DNA of 64,000 nucleotides from the NCBI RefSeq assembly GCF_009708035.1, contig NZ_WMBQ01000001.1, forward strand, positions 186,001 through 250,000. Direction: 5' to 3'. The notes below the pieces were generated by a model that ran no database searches, was not told where the DNA came from, and was given only the letters and a program-made list of their open reading frames with translations. The stretch is from Hyphomicrobium album (GTDB taxonomy: Bacteria; Pseudomonadota; Alphaproteobacteria; Rhizobiales; Hyphomicrobiaceae). This document shows positions 14,041 to 24,212 of the stretch, piece by piece. A program made the translations under genes and the position numbers. Every line of letters starts with the position of its first letter. Within the stretch, counting starts at the first letter, position 1.

Positions 14041-14550
14041 CTAGAGTAGCTCCTCGAAATCGACTTCACAGATGACGCACTCGAAGCCGCCGCCGAGGTT
14101 GTGAGAGATGCGCACCCAATGGTAGCGGTAGGCCGACGACACATCGACGCCAGCCGAAATGCCCTTGTCGTGCACGATGGAGGTTCCGGTGTTGACGGCG
14201 GTCGACGTATGGAGCAGGGAACCCTCCGAGCCGGTGGAGGGCGCCGAGTTCGATCCCCGCAACTCCATCGTAATGGTGCCGCCGTTGTTGACGGTCCACT
14301 CGGTGTTGTTCGGGCTTGTGACCTTGAAGCGGCTCAGTGTCTTGAAGACGCCGCTACCCCAGTCCTTGCCGACAAAGCCGGACGTGGCGCTGATGCCTGC
14401 ACTTTGCAGCGCGGCTTGGTTTGCGTTTCCGTTGAACGCCGCCGCAGTGCCCCCGCGGGTCGTCATGTTACCGATGACGCTGCCGGTGCCGCTGCCGATC
14501 GCCGTGGATACCAAGGTTCGCGGGCAGAACACGGGGAATGGAAACGTCAT
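14041..14550 (-). CDS. Tail-end/receptor-binding accessory protein
   Basis: 169 residues starting MTFPFPVFCPRTLV. The Gly/Ser/Thr-rich N-terminus is followed by a beta-sandwich-like region (TLSRFKVTSPN, SAYRYHWVRISHNLGG) reminiscent of discoidin/galactose-binding-like folds. The ATG overlaps the stop of the tail fibre gene, so it is probably a fibre tip, adhesin or fibre chaperone. No catalytic motif seen. Confidence 0.6.
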   Translation of the reverse strand: MTFPFPVFCPRTLVSTAIGSGTGSVIGNMTTRGGTAAAFNGNANQAALQSAGISATSGFVGKDWGSGVFKTLSRFKVTSPNNTEWTVNNGGTITMELRGSNSAPSTGSEGSLLHTSTAVNTGTSIVHDKGISAGVDVSSAYRYHWVRISHNLGGGFECVICEVDFEELL

Positions 14551-16793
14551 TGCATGGCCTGCTTGTGAAGATGCGAGCCAGCGTTGCCGACCGTGATAAA
14601 GAGCCTGAACTTGTGCCCGTTGGTGGTCGTCAGGCCGTCGCCAGATACCTTCGTGAACCCCGAGGTCGTCACCGCCCCCGCCGAACCGTTGTTGGTCATG
14701 TCGATGACGATTGACCCGGCAGCAGAGGGCGGAGCCAACGTGTGCGCGCCGCCGTTGGTGTAGTGCTGCAGGTTGCTGTTGGTCATGACCGGGGTGAGTG
14801 TGCCGGTCGTCACTGGGCTGCCGCTGTTCATGGCGAACGACGTGCCAGCGAGGCCGCCCGTTAGCGTCTGCCCACCCGCCAGCGCGACAAGTCCTCCGAT
14901 CGCCGTGGCGATCTCAGCGAGCGTATCGAAGGACGCCGAAACACCCGCACGCAAGGCCGCTATTACGGTATCGACGTATGTCTTCGTAGCCTTTTGGGTA
15001 GCGACCAAAGCATCGCTGTCGCCAGCTAGCGTACCGTCCGCCGAGACGCTTACGCCGGAGTCCTCCAGCAGCGCGCCCGTGGTGTCGGTGAACGCTGCAA
15101 GGCGGTGCGCCGCTGAGGTGCCCGGCCCCACAACGTCGCCGTTGCCAGCACCTGCGGCTCCGCGTATGTCGACTCCGTTGGCAATCAGAGCCTCAAGGCC
15201 GGAGGCACCGACGTACAGGTTCACCGCGGGCTTGGTCCCTTGGCCGCCCTGCCAGTCGACGATTTTCTTGACGCGCCGCGCGCCGTCATTCTCGATCGCC
15301 TCAACCGCCGACCATCCCTTCTCGCCCTGCGGTCCGGGCTCGGTGCTCACGGGACCGACACCACCGGCAAGTCCAATCTGGACGCTAAGGGGCACCCCTG
15401 CGGGGAACGCACCGCCGACACTCAGGACGGTTACGGGGACTTTCAGGTAACCGGTGGCGTCGACCACCGCACCCGTCACGCCAGCGACCACCGCGTTACT
15501 CGGGGCGCCGCCGTGCATAATGGTGAGGACCGCGCGGGTAGTGGCCGTGATGCCGTTGATGAGGTTCCAGACGGACGTGAGCGTCGCGGCGTTCGCCCCC
15601 GTCTTCGAGACATACAGGAACGTTGCGCTCGCTGGGGTCGCGTGGTTGAGCCTCAGCTCGCCAGTGCCGGGGTCGGCGTCCGATGTGCCGGTGTCCCATG
15701 AGTAGGGGAGGCCGAACGGCGTATGCGCGTTGCCCGCTTCGCCGGGGTTGACGAGGATGACGAACGGGAACGCGACGTTGGCGGGCCTACTTTCGTTGCC
15801 ACCCTCGTTGTTGATGGTGATGTCAGCATTCGCGCCAACCGTGTTGCGGAGTATGCTGCCATAGGCGATCGTGGCATGCGCACCAGCACCGACGGAGGCC
15901 GAACTAGAGTCATAAGGGTTATATTGGTGCGAGTGTGGGTTTTGCGTGATGCCGTGGGCGTGCTGCTTGTTCTCACTGGCCTGCCGCGAACCGATGACGT
16001 TACCCGCTCCTGGTGTGCCGTCATGCGCGAGACGTGAGGCCGCGTCGGGATCGTGCGTGCTCGTGTCATCCCACGGTCGGACGAATAGACCCGCGCCGCC
16101 TGGGATATTGAAGTGCGTCGATGTGGAGCCGTACGGGTAACCTTCGGCGGCGTACTTCGCGTTCAACTCAGGGGCGGCCGTCTTGAGTACCGCCTGAGGG
16201 TCCCGCTTAATGCGCATCCAACCGGGCGACGTGTACGCCAGTGATTGGAACTTGATGTCGCCGACCTGGTGCATCCTGCCCACGCCGAGCATCGCCGATA
16301 GTGCTTGCGTTGCGGTGTCGGCGGCGGTGACCGCGGTGGAGGATGCGGCCGTGGTGACAGCGCGGTCCTCGGTCGTCTGCTCAGCGTTGTCGGTGGCGAT
16401 CACCGCCTGTGCGGTGGCGACGTTGGCCTTCTCACTCGCGAGGGCCGCAGACCCTGCCGCCCCGGCAGTGCTCGTAGCTGCCGCTAGGTCGATACCCTCT
16501 TGCATCACGTAGAGGTTCTGCAGTGTCTGCAGATTTAGGTTCTCTTCGGTGATGTTCGCGGTGTTCGACCAGTCGACCAGCGGTACGTCATTGGGCGTTT
16601 CACGGCTGATCTTGATTTGCGTGCCGTTCGCCGGGGCGGGAGAGATAGAGAGCGTCGAGCTGGTGAGGAAGGTGAAGTCGACCTCCACCTCGTCGACGTA
16701 CACGTGGACGTGCTCACGTGCGATGTACGGCTTCGGGAATGACCACGGACCGGTCGTCCCGTTACCCGTGTAGGTAACAGACGCTAGCGCCAC
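14547..16793 (-). CDS. Tail fibre protein (T7 gp17-like N-terminus, tail-collar domain)
   Basis: 748 residues from a GTG start (AGGAG 7 nt upstream); no suitable ATG. Residues 1-110 match the T7 gp17 N-terminal domain that anchors the fibre to the tail (VTYTGNGTTGPWSFPKPYI, REHVHVYVDEVEVDF). An Ala-rich coiled coil comes next (about residues 115-180). A tail-collar-like domain follows (MHQVGDIKFQSL, QHAHGITQNPHSHQY, ESRPANVAFPFVILV), then collagen-like and Gly-rich beta regions to the C-terminus. It binds the host surface receptor. Confidence 0.9.
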   Translation of the reverse strand: MALASVTYTGNGTTGPWSFPKPYIAREHVHVYVDEVEVDFTFLTSSTLSISPAPANGTQIKISRETPNDVPLVDWSNTANITEENLNLQTLQNLYVMQEGIDLAAATSTAGAAGSAALASEKANVATAQAVIATDNAEQTTEDRAVTTAASSTAVTAADTATQALSAMLGVGRMHQVGDIKFQSLAYTSPGWMRIKRDPQAVLKTAAPELNAKYAAEGYPYGSTSTHFNIPGGAGLFVRPWDDTSTHDPDAASRLAHDGTPGAGNVIGSRQASENKQHAHGITQNPHSHQYNPYDSSSASVGAGAHATIAYGSILRNTVGANADITINNEGGNESRPANVAFPFVILVNPGEAGNAHTPFGLPYSWDTGTSDADPGTGELRLNHATPASATFLYVSKTGANAATLTSVWNLINGITATTRAVLTIMHGGAPSNAVVAGVTGAVVDATGYLKVPVTVLSVGGAFPAGVPLSVQIGLAGGVGPVSTEPGPQGEKGWSAVEAIENDGARRVKKIVDWQGGQGTKPAVNLYVGASGLEALIANGVDIRGAAGAGNGDVVGPGTSAAHRLAAFTDTTGALLEDSGVSVSADGTLAGDSDALVATQKATKTYVDTVIAALRAGVSASFDTLAEIATAIGGLVALAGGQTLTGGLAGTSFAMNSGSPVTTGTLTPVMTNSNLQHYTNGGAHTLAPPSAAGSIVIDMTNNGSAGAVTTSGFTKVSGDGLTTTNGHKFRLFITVGNAGSHLHKQAMQ

Positions 16794-16813
16794 TGAAGGG
16801 CTCCTAGTTTTTG

Positions 16814-19800
16814 TTAGCGGGATTTTTCGGGGAGTTGCGAGCCAATGAGCCCGAGGCCGTACGACACCGGCAGCGTGTTCTTGAACGGCAGGACGTTGTA
16901 GAAACGCTTGAAGTCCTGCTCGCTGTACTCGATGTCGCTGCGCACAGCGGCTCGCGCCGTGTCGAAGGGGATGCGTGCGGCGGAGTTGAGGAAGTCCCAC
17001 GTGGGGTTCTGCAGGAGGCCCGAAGGTCCTAGCCCCGACGTGCGCATCCCGAAGGGCGTGTCGTATCCGAAGTCGTACGCGAGGTTGTCGACAACGGTAG
17101 GCACTAGAGCGGACCAGCCCGCGCGCCCGAAGGCCGCTGCACCGATGCGCTCGACAGAGAGGCGCTCCTTACGGAACTTCTTGGGGTCCCGCTGAGCGAG
17201 GCTCTGCGCGTGCGTCTGGAGCATGTACGCGAGGCCTGCCGTCACGGAGGTCCCGAGGAACGCCGTGGTCGTCGTGGCGTCCCGCAGGTGGATACCGTGG
17301 AGGAGCTGCTTCGAGTGGGCCGCGAGGACGAACACACGGAACTGCGTCACGAGTTGCCAGAAGGGGCGGCTCATGAAGGCGGCGAGGTTGCCGGGGTCGT
17401 TCTCTTGGATGATGTGACGCCCAACGCGGTACATGACCTGTTCGAACGTCTCGCGGATCTCGGGGTCCCACTTGTCGAGGTTGAGCTGAGTGAGCTTCTT
17501 CGACGAGAGGGCGCCCCTCACCGTGACGGCGTGCTTGCGTAGCTCCGCGCTTATGCGGTCGGACGTGGGCTTGTCGAGGCCGTACGCCGCGAGGCGCCGC
17601 TCCGTCCAAGCGCCCTTGGCCCACGAAATATCCGAGAACTTCTGTGCGACCGCGCGCATCGTCCAGCGGTGGAGCACGGTGTTGACCATGTTCGCACCAC
17701 TCAACTCGCCGATCGCCATTTTCCCGGCTTCCATGAGGCCGCTCATCTTCGCGAGCGTGGCGTCCTCATAGGGGTCGAGATAGTTGCCGAAGTCCTCGTA
17801 GCGGAACTCCGTGGAGCCCCGGAGCCGGTCGGTGCCCAAGCCCACGGCCGCCTCAAGCTCACGCGCGAGGTCATCGCCAAGCTCGCCCGTCTCGATGTTG
17901 CGCCAAAGCGCGCGGAAGGCGGGCATCCCGGTCAAGGCCGCACGAATGCCGACCGTCCCGAGGATGTTCCCCGTCTCCGCCACCTGTGCGAAGCCTAGCT
18001 GTCCCATGAGGCGCGTGAAGTTCACGTCCCTGAGGAAGCGGCCCCACTGACCGGCCGTCGAGGAGCGCTCGCGGAACAACTGCTTACCGAAGTCCCCAAT
18101 GGGCGAGCCGGTGAGCATCGTGCCGACGTACGACAAGTTCTTGAGGTCGCGGTTGAGGTCCTTCTCGCCATACCCCGCGACTTCATCCGCAGACGCCTTG
18201 ATGTGCTCAAGCCGCCGCTCGAAGGCCGCCACGGAGTTGTACCCCGCGCGTGCCATTGAGATTGCGCCGGAGAGGTTGCGCGAGTACTGACCGAAGAGGC
18301 GCTCCATGTTGTTCTCAAGGAAATCGTCGAAGCGCACCGTCTGCGCCACGCCGTTCTTGTCGACCACTTGAGCGCTGAAGGCCTCGTCGAAGAGCGCCCT
18401 CTGCTTCGCTCGCGCATAGCCGCCCTGGTCCGCCAGCTTCAGAGAGGCGAGGATCTTGTCCACGTCCTCCTCCGCCACGTCCGCCGTATCGTCGAGCGCA
18501 CGGATGAGCTGCTCGCGGAGCCCTTCGAGGTCGTCGCCGGAGAGTGCCCGTGAGAGGTCGCTAGACGCGTCCGCCTGGTGCTCCCGGAGGCGCTTCCAAA
18601 AGAGCTTGCCGAACTTCTCGCTGAGGGCGATCTCATCGACGACTTGCGCCGGGTCGAGCTGGACCTTGCCCGCCTCAACATCCTTCGCCGCTTGGAACAC
18701 CGGCCGCCGCGCCAACCACGCTTGCGCGAGGAAGCGCTCCATCTTCTCATCGCCGAACTGAGCACGGGCCTTCGCGATCTGGCGGCCAAGCCAAATGCGG
18801 GGCGCGTACTGCCGGTTGAACTTGATGTCCTCGAAGCCCTTCACCGGGGGCATCAGAACGCCGTCCTTCATGCCGGGGTCTTTGGCGTGCGCGAGGATGT
18901 CCTCGTACTGGTCCTGTATCTTCGTTGCTGCTGCGCGGGCGTGCTCGGAGACCTCTGCAGTCGGGTCCCGCGTGACGCGGGTGAGCTGCTGCATGAAGTC
19001 CTCGTACGCCTCCGCTCGCTGCTTCAGCGCGAAGCGTCCGATGCCCAGCTCAGCGCGGTACTTCTCCCAAGCCGGGCGCACGGCCCTATAGAAGCCGTTC
19101 ATCTGCTTGCGGTGGAACCAGCTCTGATACTCGGTCGCCGAGAGGGTGTTGCGCTCGTGGCCAACACGCCCCACCGCGTCCTCCGCGAGGCCGTCCATTG
19201 TCTTCGCCGCGAGGGGATGCGCTGAGTTGAGCGTCGAGCCGGTGGCGTCGAAGCGTGCACCCCCAAGGGCGGACTTGGCGGCCGGGTTTGCGCGCGCCTC
19301 CGCGAGGGCCTCTGAGGCGTTCTGATTGAGGGGACGCTGCAGGCCGGGATTGACGGCCGCGCCCGCGCCCTTGTCACCGATGAACGCGTCCGGCGTCTTC
19401 TCCAGGTCCGCGCGCATCCGGTGCCCCGCCGCGGCGAGCGCTTCGTGCTCTGACCGGCTGAGGCCGCCGCGCCCGGCGTTGAAGAGGCCGCCGAGGATGA
19501 GACCGCCAGCCATCGCATAGGCCACGTCGCGACCGTCCGCTCCAGGCTTGTTCGCGTAGAGGAGACCAACTGCCGCGCCGCCGGAGACCACGCCACTCGT
19601 TGCGCCCCTCACTATACGCGCGTACCGGGCGCCCTTGGCGGCGAGGACGTACGGAGCCATTGCGCCCTCAGTGGCCAGCATGGCGGCGATTGCCACGGGG
19701 TCGAGGGTGGCGGCGATGAGGCGTGCCGCGAAGCCGCCCGCACCTGTTGCCGCGAGGCGCTGCTCGATCTGGTAAGCCTCGTCCGCCTTCTTCACGAAGT

Positions 19801-21277
19801 CGCGGGCGTGGGCCTCGGAGACCGTGGTCTGGATGCCGTCCCAATAGTCGAGCGGCAGGTGACGCATGTTCTCCTTGATCCAGTCGTCCGAGGCGGACCA
19901 CTGCGGGTCATGCGTGAACGGAGTCGGCTTGCCACCCGCGAGGAGCCCCCACTCGGCACGCACTGAGTCGTATGCTGTCTGTGCGATGCCCGGAGCTGCA
20001 GCCGCCGCCTCGCGCTCTTGAGTCGCAATCTCCGCGGTGGTGTACGGAGCGGCCGGGATGCTGTCCTGTGCGGTGATGGTCGACGGGCCGGTGGGCGGAA
20101 GCTCGATGCCCGGAGGCTGCACCACGTCGGCGACCTTGGTGGGGTCGACGCCCGCGGCATGCTTCGGGTTCTCTGCTGCAGCGATCGCCGCGCCGGTTGG
20201 GCCTTGGCCGCGCCGGAAGTAGCTCTTCATCACCCCCGCGGCCCAATGGTTCGCCGGGAAGTTCGCGGCTTCGCCTTCACCACCCCACTTGAGGAAGTTC
20301 TTGCCCTTGCCGTCGCGGAACCAAGCGGCGCCGCTTTGGCGGGTGTCGACGTGGAGCATATCCGGGGAGTTGGCGTAGAAGCCGAAGGACGTGAAGCCGT
20401 TCTTCATGGCGAGGAGGAGCAGACGCTCGCGCGCATCCGGGGCCATACCCGTCATGTCGATGTCGAAGGCGTCTCCGTGGACGTGCCGCGATCCGCTCGC
20501 TCCGCCCACTCGCCGGTTGTGCGTCTCCGAGCGGTGCGCCGACGTAAGCGCGAAGGGCTCGCCGAACTCCTCGCGCGTGCGGTCCAGCGCAAGGGCCGCC
20601 TGCATGTTGAGGTCGAGCGGTGCCCCGTCCTTCGAGCGGAAGTGTTCCGGCTTGAAGTGGTGGAGCGGCCACTCGGCGCCTTCACGGAGGCGGGCCTTCG
20701 CGCCGTAGTCATTGAGGATCGGCTCCGTGGTGCCTGCCGTCTCGGGCGCCGTGGTGACAGCGTACGGGTCGAGCATCGGCGACACTTCGGACATTCGCGC
20801 CGCGGTCTTGTTCTTGAACCACGTCTTGAGCTGGCCAACCGTTTGGATGCCGTTCTTCCCCACCCAAGGGTTCGCGCGCCAAACCTTCTCGGGCCGCACC
20901 GCGCCGATCGGCGTGTCGTCAGTGGCCGCGAGGATCTGCGACGAGCCGCGGAGGCCGAACACGTGGGCTAGGTACAACTCGCCCGGCTCCGGGGACCGCC
21001 CCAGGTTCGCGCTGAGGCCGTCGTAGTTCCGCTTGATGCGGTCGACGCCAAGCACGACTTGCGTCTCCGGGTCGTACGTCTCGGGGGCACCAGGCCGGAT
21101 GCCGTAGTCCTTCCAGTTGTCGTCAATGAACTGGAAGATGCCAAAGGCGGAGCTGGTGGAGGCACGGGAGAGGGGATTGAAGTTGCTCTCCTGCTTGGCC
21201 GTGGCGAGTGCGAAGTACGGGTCGAGCCCGCGCCGCTCCGCCTCCTCGGCGATGCGGTTCGTGATGGCGTTGGTCAT
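16814..21277 (-). CDS. Internal virion ejection protein (gp16-like) with SLT and M15 peptidase domains
   Basis: 1487 residues (T7 gp16 has 1318). Residues about 8-110 form a lytic transglycosylase domain (KQESNFNP, Glu30 catalytic; AFGIFQF). Residues about 205-315 form an M15-type peptidoglycan peptidase with SAHRSETHN, HVHGDAFDID (His265, Asp272) and MLHVD (His309) as zinc ligands. A hydrophobic Ala/Gly-rich stretch lies near residues 540-610; the rest is long and helical. The protein is packed inside the head and ejected to bore through the cell wall. T7 gp16 has only the transglycosylase. Confidence 0.9.
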   Translation of the reverse strand: MTNAITNRIAEEAERRGLDPYFALATAKQESNFNPLSRASTSSAFGIFQFIDDNWKDYGIRPGAPETYDPETQVVLGVDRIKRNYDGLSANLGRSPEPGELYLAHVFGLRGSSQILAATDDTPIGAVRPEKVWRANPWVGKNGIQTVGQLKTWFKNKTAARMSEVSPMLDPYAVTTAPETAGTTEPILNDYGAKARLREGAEWPLHHFKPEHFRSKDGAPLDLNMQAALALDRTREEFGEPFALTSAHRSETHNRRVGGASGSRHVHGDAFDIDMTGMAPDARERLLLLAMKNGFTSFGFYANSPDMLHVDTRQSGAAWFRDGKGKNFLKWGGEGEAANFPANHWAAGVMKSYFRRGQGPTGAAIAAAENPKHAAGVDPTKVADVVQPPGIELPPTGPSTITAQDSIPAAPYTTAEIATQEREAAAAAPGIAQTAYDSVRAEWGLLAGGKPTPFTHDPQWSASDDWIKENMRHLPLDYWDGIQTTVSEAHARDFVKKADEAYQIEQRLAATGAGGFAARLIAATLDPVAIAAMLATEGAMAPYVLAAKGARYARIVRGATSGVVSGGAAVGLLYANKPGADGRDVAYAMAGGLILGGLFNAGRGGLSRSEHEALAAAGHRMRADLEKTPDAFIGDKGAGAAVNPGLQRPLNQNASEALAEARANPAAKSALGGARFDATGSTLNSAHPLAAKTMDGLAEDAVGRVGHERNTLSATEYQSWFHRKQMNGFYRAVRPAWEKYRAELGIGRFALKQRAEAYEDFMQQLTRVTRDPTAEVSEHARAAATKIQDQYEDILAHAKDPGMKDGVLMPPVKGFEDIKFNRQYAPRIWLGRQIAKARAQFGDEKMERFLAQAWLARRPVFQAAKDVEAGKVQLDPAQVVDEIALSEKFGKLFWKRLREHQADASSDLSRALSGDDLEGLREQLIRALDDTADVAEEDVDKILASLKLADQGGYARAKQRALFDEAFSAQVVDKNGVAQTVRFDDFLENNMERLFGQYSRNLSGAISMARAGYNSVAAFERRLEHIKASADEVAGYGEKDLNRDLKNLSYVGTMLTGSPIGDFGKQLFRERSSTAGQWGRFLRDVNFTRLMGQLGFAQVAETGNILGTVGIRAALTGMPAFRALWRNIETGELGDDLARELEAAVGLGTDRLRGSTEFRYEDFGNYLDPYEDATLAKMSGLMEAGKMAIGELSGANMVNTVLHRWTMRAVAQKFSDISWAKGAWTERRLAAYGLDKPTSDRISAELRKHAVTVRGALSSKKLTQLNLDKWDPEIRETFEQVMYRVGRHIIQENDPGNLAAFMSRPFWQLVTQFRVFVLAAHSKQLLHGIHLRDATTTTAFLGTSVTAGLAYMLQTHAQSLAQRDPKKFRKERLSVERIGAAAFGRAGWSALVPTVVDNLAYDFGYDTPFGMRTSGLGPSGLLQNPTWDFLNSAARIPFDTARAAVRSDIEYSEQDFKRFYNVLPFKNTLPVSYGLGLIGSQLPEKSR

Positions 21278-21288
21278 GCGTCACCGGG

Positions 21289-23628
21289 TTACTCGGCCGC
21301 GTCATCCTCGAAGAGGTCGGTATCCTCGAAGCCGAACGCGCGCCGGATGAGGTTGTGAGGCGCCATGCTCTTCGGCGGTCTCCGCAACTCCTTCAGCTTC
21401 TCCTCAATGTTCCCCTCCTGCACATCCTTCTCGAACTGGAGGAGGTCGCGGATGGAGAACTGCGGGCTCAGCCCCGAGTTGCTCTCAATCGGGAAGCCCG
21501 TCACGGCGTCGATTACCGCCCACGTCCCCACGCCGTTCGTCATGGGGCGGATGCTAAGGGTCGACGGGTCGTGCTGGTCGCTCGCGTACCTCTGCAGGTA
21601 ATCGAGGACGGTCTCTTCGAACTTCCGCGGCTGCAGCTTCACGGCCGCCATGTTCGCGTCCCAGCTCTCAATGTTGCGATCGGACGTGCGGAGCATGTAG
21701 CCGTTGATATTCGTGTACTGCTTGCGGACTGCCTCACCGGCCGCCTGAAGCGCCGCTTCCGGGTTGACGTTGCCGCGAACCAAAACACGCCCAAGCCGCC
21801 GTATGTCAGTGAGCATCTCTCCGTAGTTCTCGATGCCCTGCGCCCACGGCCAAATGGAACCGGCCTTTGCTAGCTCTGTCTCCACCTTGTCGTATGCAGG
21901 CTGGAATTGAACCTCGTCTTGCACGCCCTTCGTTGCGAGCGCCGCGGTGTGCAGCGCCTGCCGCTCGTCCTGCCGGAGCAGCGTGCGGGCCGTGCGATAC
22001 GTCTGATAGAAGTCCTTCGCGCCCTGTGAGTTGAGGTGCCGCTCCAGGAGGCCGGGCGACTTCGCTTCGAGCTTCTCGTACAGCTCCACCGCCTGCAGCA
22101 GGTGGGGGGGAGCGGTGTTAGCAGCGGCGAGGGTGTCCGGCGCAGCGGAGCTGTAACCAGCATTGAGCACGTCGGCCCACTGCGGGTGCTTCACCGGGTT
22201 GCGCTTGAAGTAGTCCAACTCGCGGTCGAACTTCATTCCCGGAATGTCGGCGTTCTTGTTCTCGGGCTTCGCGGTCTCGGCCTGCGCCCACGCATCCAAC
22301 TCGGCGAGCTTGTTCTCCACGCCGCGGTCGATGAGTTCCTGCCGCCCGTACGTCGCCGTCGAGCCGTCCGCTTTCGTGTACGTGGTGCGCTCGGGGATCG
22401 TGAGCAGCGTGCCCGCCTTCCCCGCGCCGTCGAGCATGTGGTTGACGCTCTGCTCGCTCGCTTGGGCGACCGCCTCAAGCTGCAGCTTCTCGGCGACCTT
22501 CGCGTTCTTCTCCCGCGCGGTCTGCAGCGCGTTGCGGTTCTGAATGAGGATGCCCTCGCGCTCCGCCTGAGAGAACACGTGAGAGTTCGCTTCGGTGAAG
22601 CCGATGAAGCGCTTCTCGTCGAGCGTGCCCGTCGAGGCCGCCTCCGTGAAGTCGACCTTGAGGGTGACGTTCAACTTCCGTTGGAGTTCCCCCGCCGTCT
22701 TCTGCGCCTGCTCGATCGTCTTCGACGCGATGTCTGCGTACTTGGCCGAGCCGCCGAGCGGTGGGGCACCGTCGCGTGCGCCGAGGAATATCTCCTTGAC
22801 CAGCTCGACGCCGAGCGCCGGGTTGCCGGGGATGCCCTGGACCGCGATTGAGTTCGCCGCCACGGCCATTGCCTCATCGGTCTCGCCGGGCGTGAGCATG
22901 TGGATGCGACGCGTCTTGTCGAAGGCGTCCCGCATGTTGGCGTGGATCTTCGCCGGGTCGCGCTCGCCGCTGGACACGGAGCCAACGGCGGTGCCGTAGA
23001 GGTCCTTGTATGCGGCGTCGAGGTTCGCCTCCTTGGTGCGCTTCTCGGAGTATGCAGTCTGCTCGGCGATAAGCTGCTTGCGGAAGGCGTCCATCTGCTT
23101 GCGATAGCCGTAGAGCGCCGCCTCGGTTTTCGGAACACGCCGCTCTCCCTCACGCGCGACGCCAGCGAACCACGCGTCAACGTCGCCCGTATCTCGATCG
23201 AAGGCATTGCTCCCGCTCACAGAGGAGTCAGGCGTGACCGTGCTTTCGCCGAGATAACGCTTGCGAAGGTCCTCGAAGTCCTGCCGCGCAATGTCCTCGC
23301 CGTGACCCATGTCGAGCGCCATACGGTTGACGCCCTCCGGGATGTCACCAGAGTTGATGCGTGCGGTCAGCTCGGCGGTCTCGGTCTTGAGCCGAAGCCC
23401 AAGCGCCTCGCTCTCACCGGCCTCTTCATTGGCGGCGCGATACGACTCGCCGAGACGAGCCATTGCAGGGGACACATTGCGGAGGCTATCGGCGAGGCGG
23501 AGGAGGGCGGTCGGCTGTGCCGCGTCGGGGGCGAGGAGGGGTGCCTCAGGGCGGACGAACGTGTTGACCGCCTGCGCTGAAGCGCGGAGCCGCTGAGGCT
23601 CGGATTGGGCGGGACGCTTGATTGCCAT
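21289..23628 (-). CDS. Internal virion protein (gp15-like)
   Basis: 779 residues (T7 gp15 has 747), rich in Ala, Glu, Lys and Arg and almost wholly helical, without membrane spans. With gp14 and gp16 it builds the internal core and the ejection channel. Identification rests on position between the gp14-like and gp16-like genes, length and composition. The start ATG at 23628 overlaps the end of the gp14-like gene. Confidence 0.82.
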   Translation of the reverse strand: MAIKRPAQSEPQRLRASAQAVNTFVRPEAPLLAPDAAQPTALLRLADSLRNVSPAMARLGESYRAANEEAGESEALGLRLKTETAELTARINSGDIPEGVNRMALDMGHGEDIARQDFEDLRKRYLGESTVTPDSSVSGSNAFDRDTGDVDAWFAGVAREGERRVPKTEAALYGYRKQMDAFRKQLIAEQTAYSEKRTKEANLDAAYKDLYGTAVGSVSSGERDPAKIHANMRDAFDKTRRIHMLTPGETDEAMAVAANSIAVQGIPGNPALGVELVKEIFLGARDGAPPLGGSAKYADIASKTIEQAQKTAGELQRKLNVTLKVDFTEAASTGTLDEKRFIGFTEANSHVFSQAEREGILIQNRNALQTAREKNAKVAEKLQLEAVAQASEQSVNHMLDGAGKAGTLLTIPERTTYTKADGSTATYGRQELIDRGVENKLAELDAWAQAETAKPENKNADIPGMKFDRELDYFKRNPVKHPQWADVLNAGYSSAAPDTLAAANTAPPHLLQAVELYEKLEAKSPGLLERHLNSQGAKDFYQTYRTARTLLRQDERQALHTAALATKGVQDEVQFQPAYDKVETELAKAGSIWPWAQGIENYGEMLTDIRRLGRVLVRGNVNPEAALQAAGEAVRKQYTNINGYMLRTSDRNIESWDANMAAVKLQPRKFEETVLDYLQRYASDQHDPSTLSIRPMTNGVGTWAVIDAVTGFPIESNSGLSPQFSIRDLLQFEKDVQEGNIEEKLKELRRPPKSMAPHNLIRRAFGFEDTDLFEDDAAE

Positions 23629-24212
23629 TAGGAGGCAGTCCTCTTCGCTTTGGCGTTGTAGTAATTCCCATAGGCGTTGATGCCCGCGGTGCCGATGTCG
23701 ACCGCCAGCCCCAGCGGACTAGGGCGTGACACGGGCTGTTGGATGTACGGTCGCGCCGATGCGATGGCGTCGAGCGCTTGCGCCCTATGGCCGGTCAGCT
23801 CCTGTTCCGTCTGCTGGTCGTCGAACGTGCGTTGCGTCTCTAGGTTGGACAACGCGAGGCCGCCCGCGCGCGCCACATCGGTGAGGATATTGTCGAGGCC
23901 GATTCCGCCGGTCGAGGCGCTCGCCAACACGCGGCCTTGCACCTGCCGCCGCTCCCGGTCGACGCGGGCGGTCTCATCCGCTCGGACGGTCGACTCCTGT
24001 CGCTGCTTGATGCGGAGCTGTGCGGCGTTCTCCACGAAGGCGTTGCGGGCTGACTCTGCGTTGGCGAAGCGGAAACGCTCCGTCTCTTGGAAGCGCTGGT
24101 TCTCAACTTGCTCTTGCTGCCTCGCTTGGCTGCTTTGCGCCTGGTAGTCGACCGCGGCGCCTATGGCGGAGGCGGCGAACGTGGCGATTGCGATTGATGC
24201 TGGATCACACAT
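23628..24212 (-). CDS. Internal virion protein (gp14-like)
   Basis: 194 residues (T7 gp14 has 196). It starts MCDPASIAIATFAASAIGA with a hydrophobic, membrane-active N-terminus, followed by a Gln/Arg/Glu-rich coiled coil (QSSQARQQEQVENQRFQETE) and a Gly-rich, Leu-containing middle (ASTGGIGLDNIL). This matches the gp14 family, which is ejected first into the outer membrane. The start is set by this N-terminus; the upstream reading belongs to the overlapping GNAT-like gene. Confidence 0.85.
   Translation of the reverse strand: MCDPASIAIATFAASAIGAAVDYQAQSSQARQQEQVENQRFQETERFRFANAESARNAFVENAAQLRIKQRQESTVRADETARVDRERRQVQGRVLASASTGGIGLDNILTDVARAGGLALSNLETQRTFDDQQTEQELTGHRAQALDAIASARPYIQQPVSRPSPLGLAVDIGTAGINAYGNYYNAKAKRTAS

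Noticed and set aside
12621-14075. A 484-codon plus-strand open frame opposite the endolysin
   Set aside because: The minus-strand frame carries two recognisable enzyme domains with catalytic residues.
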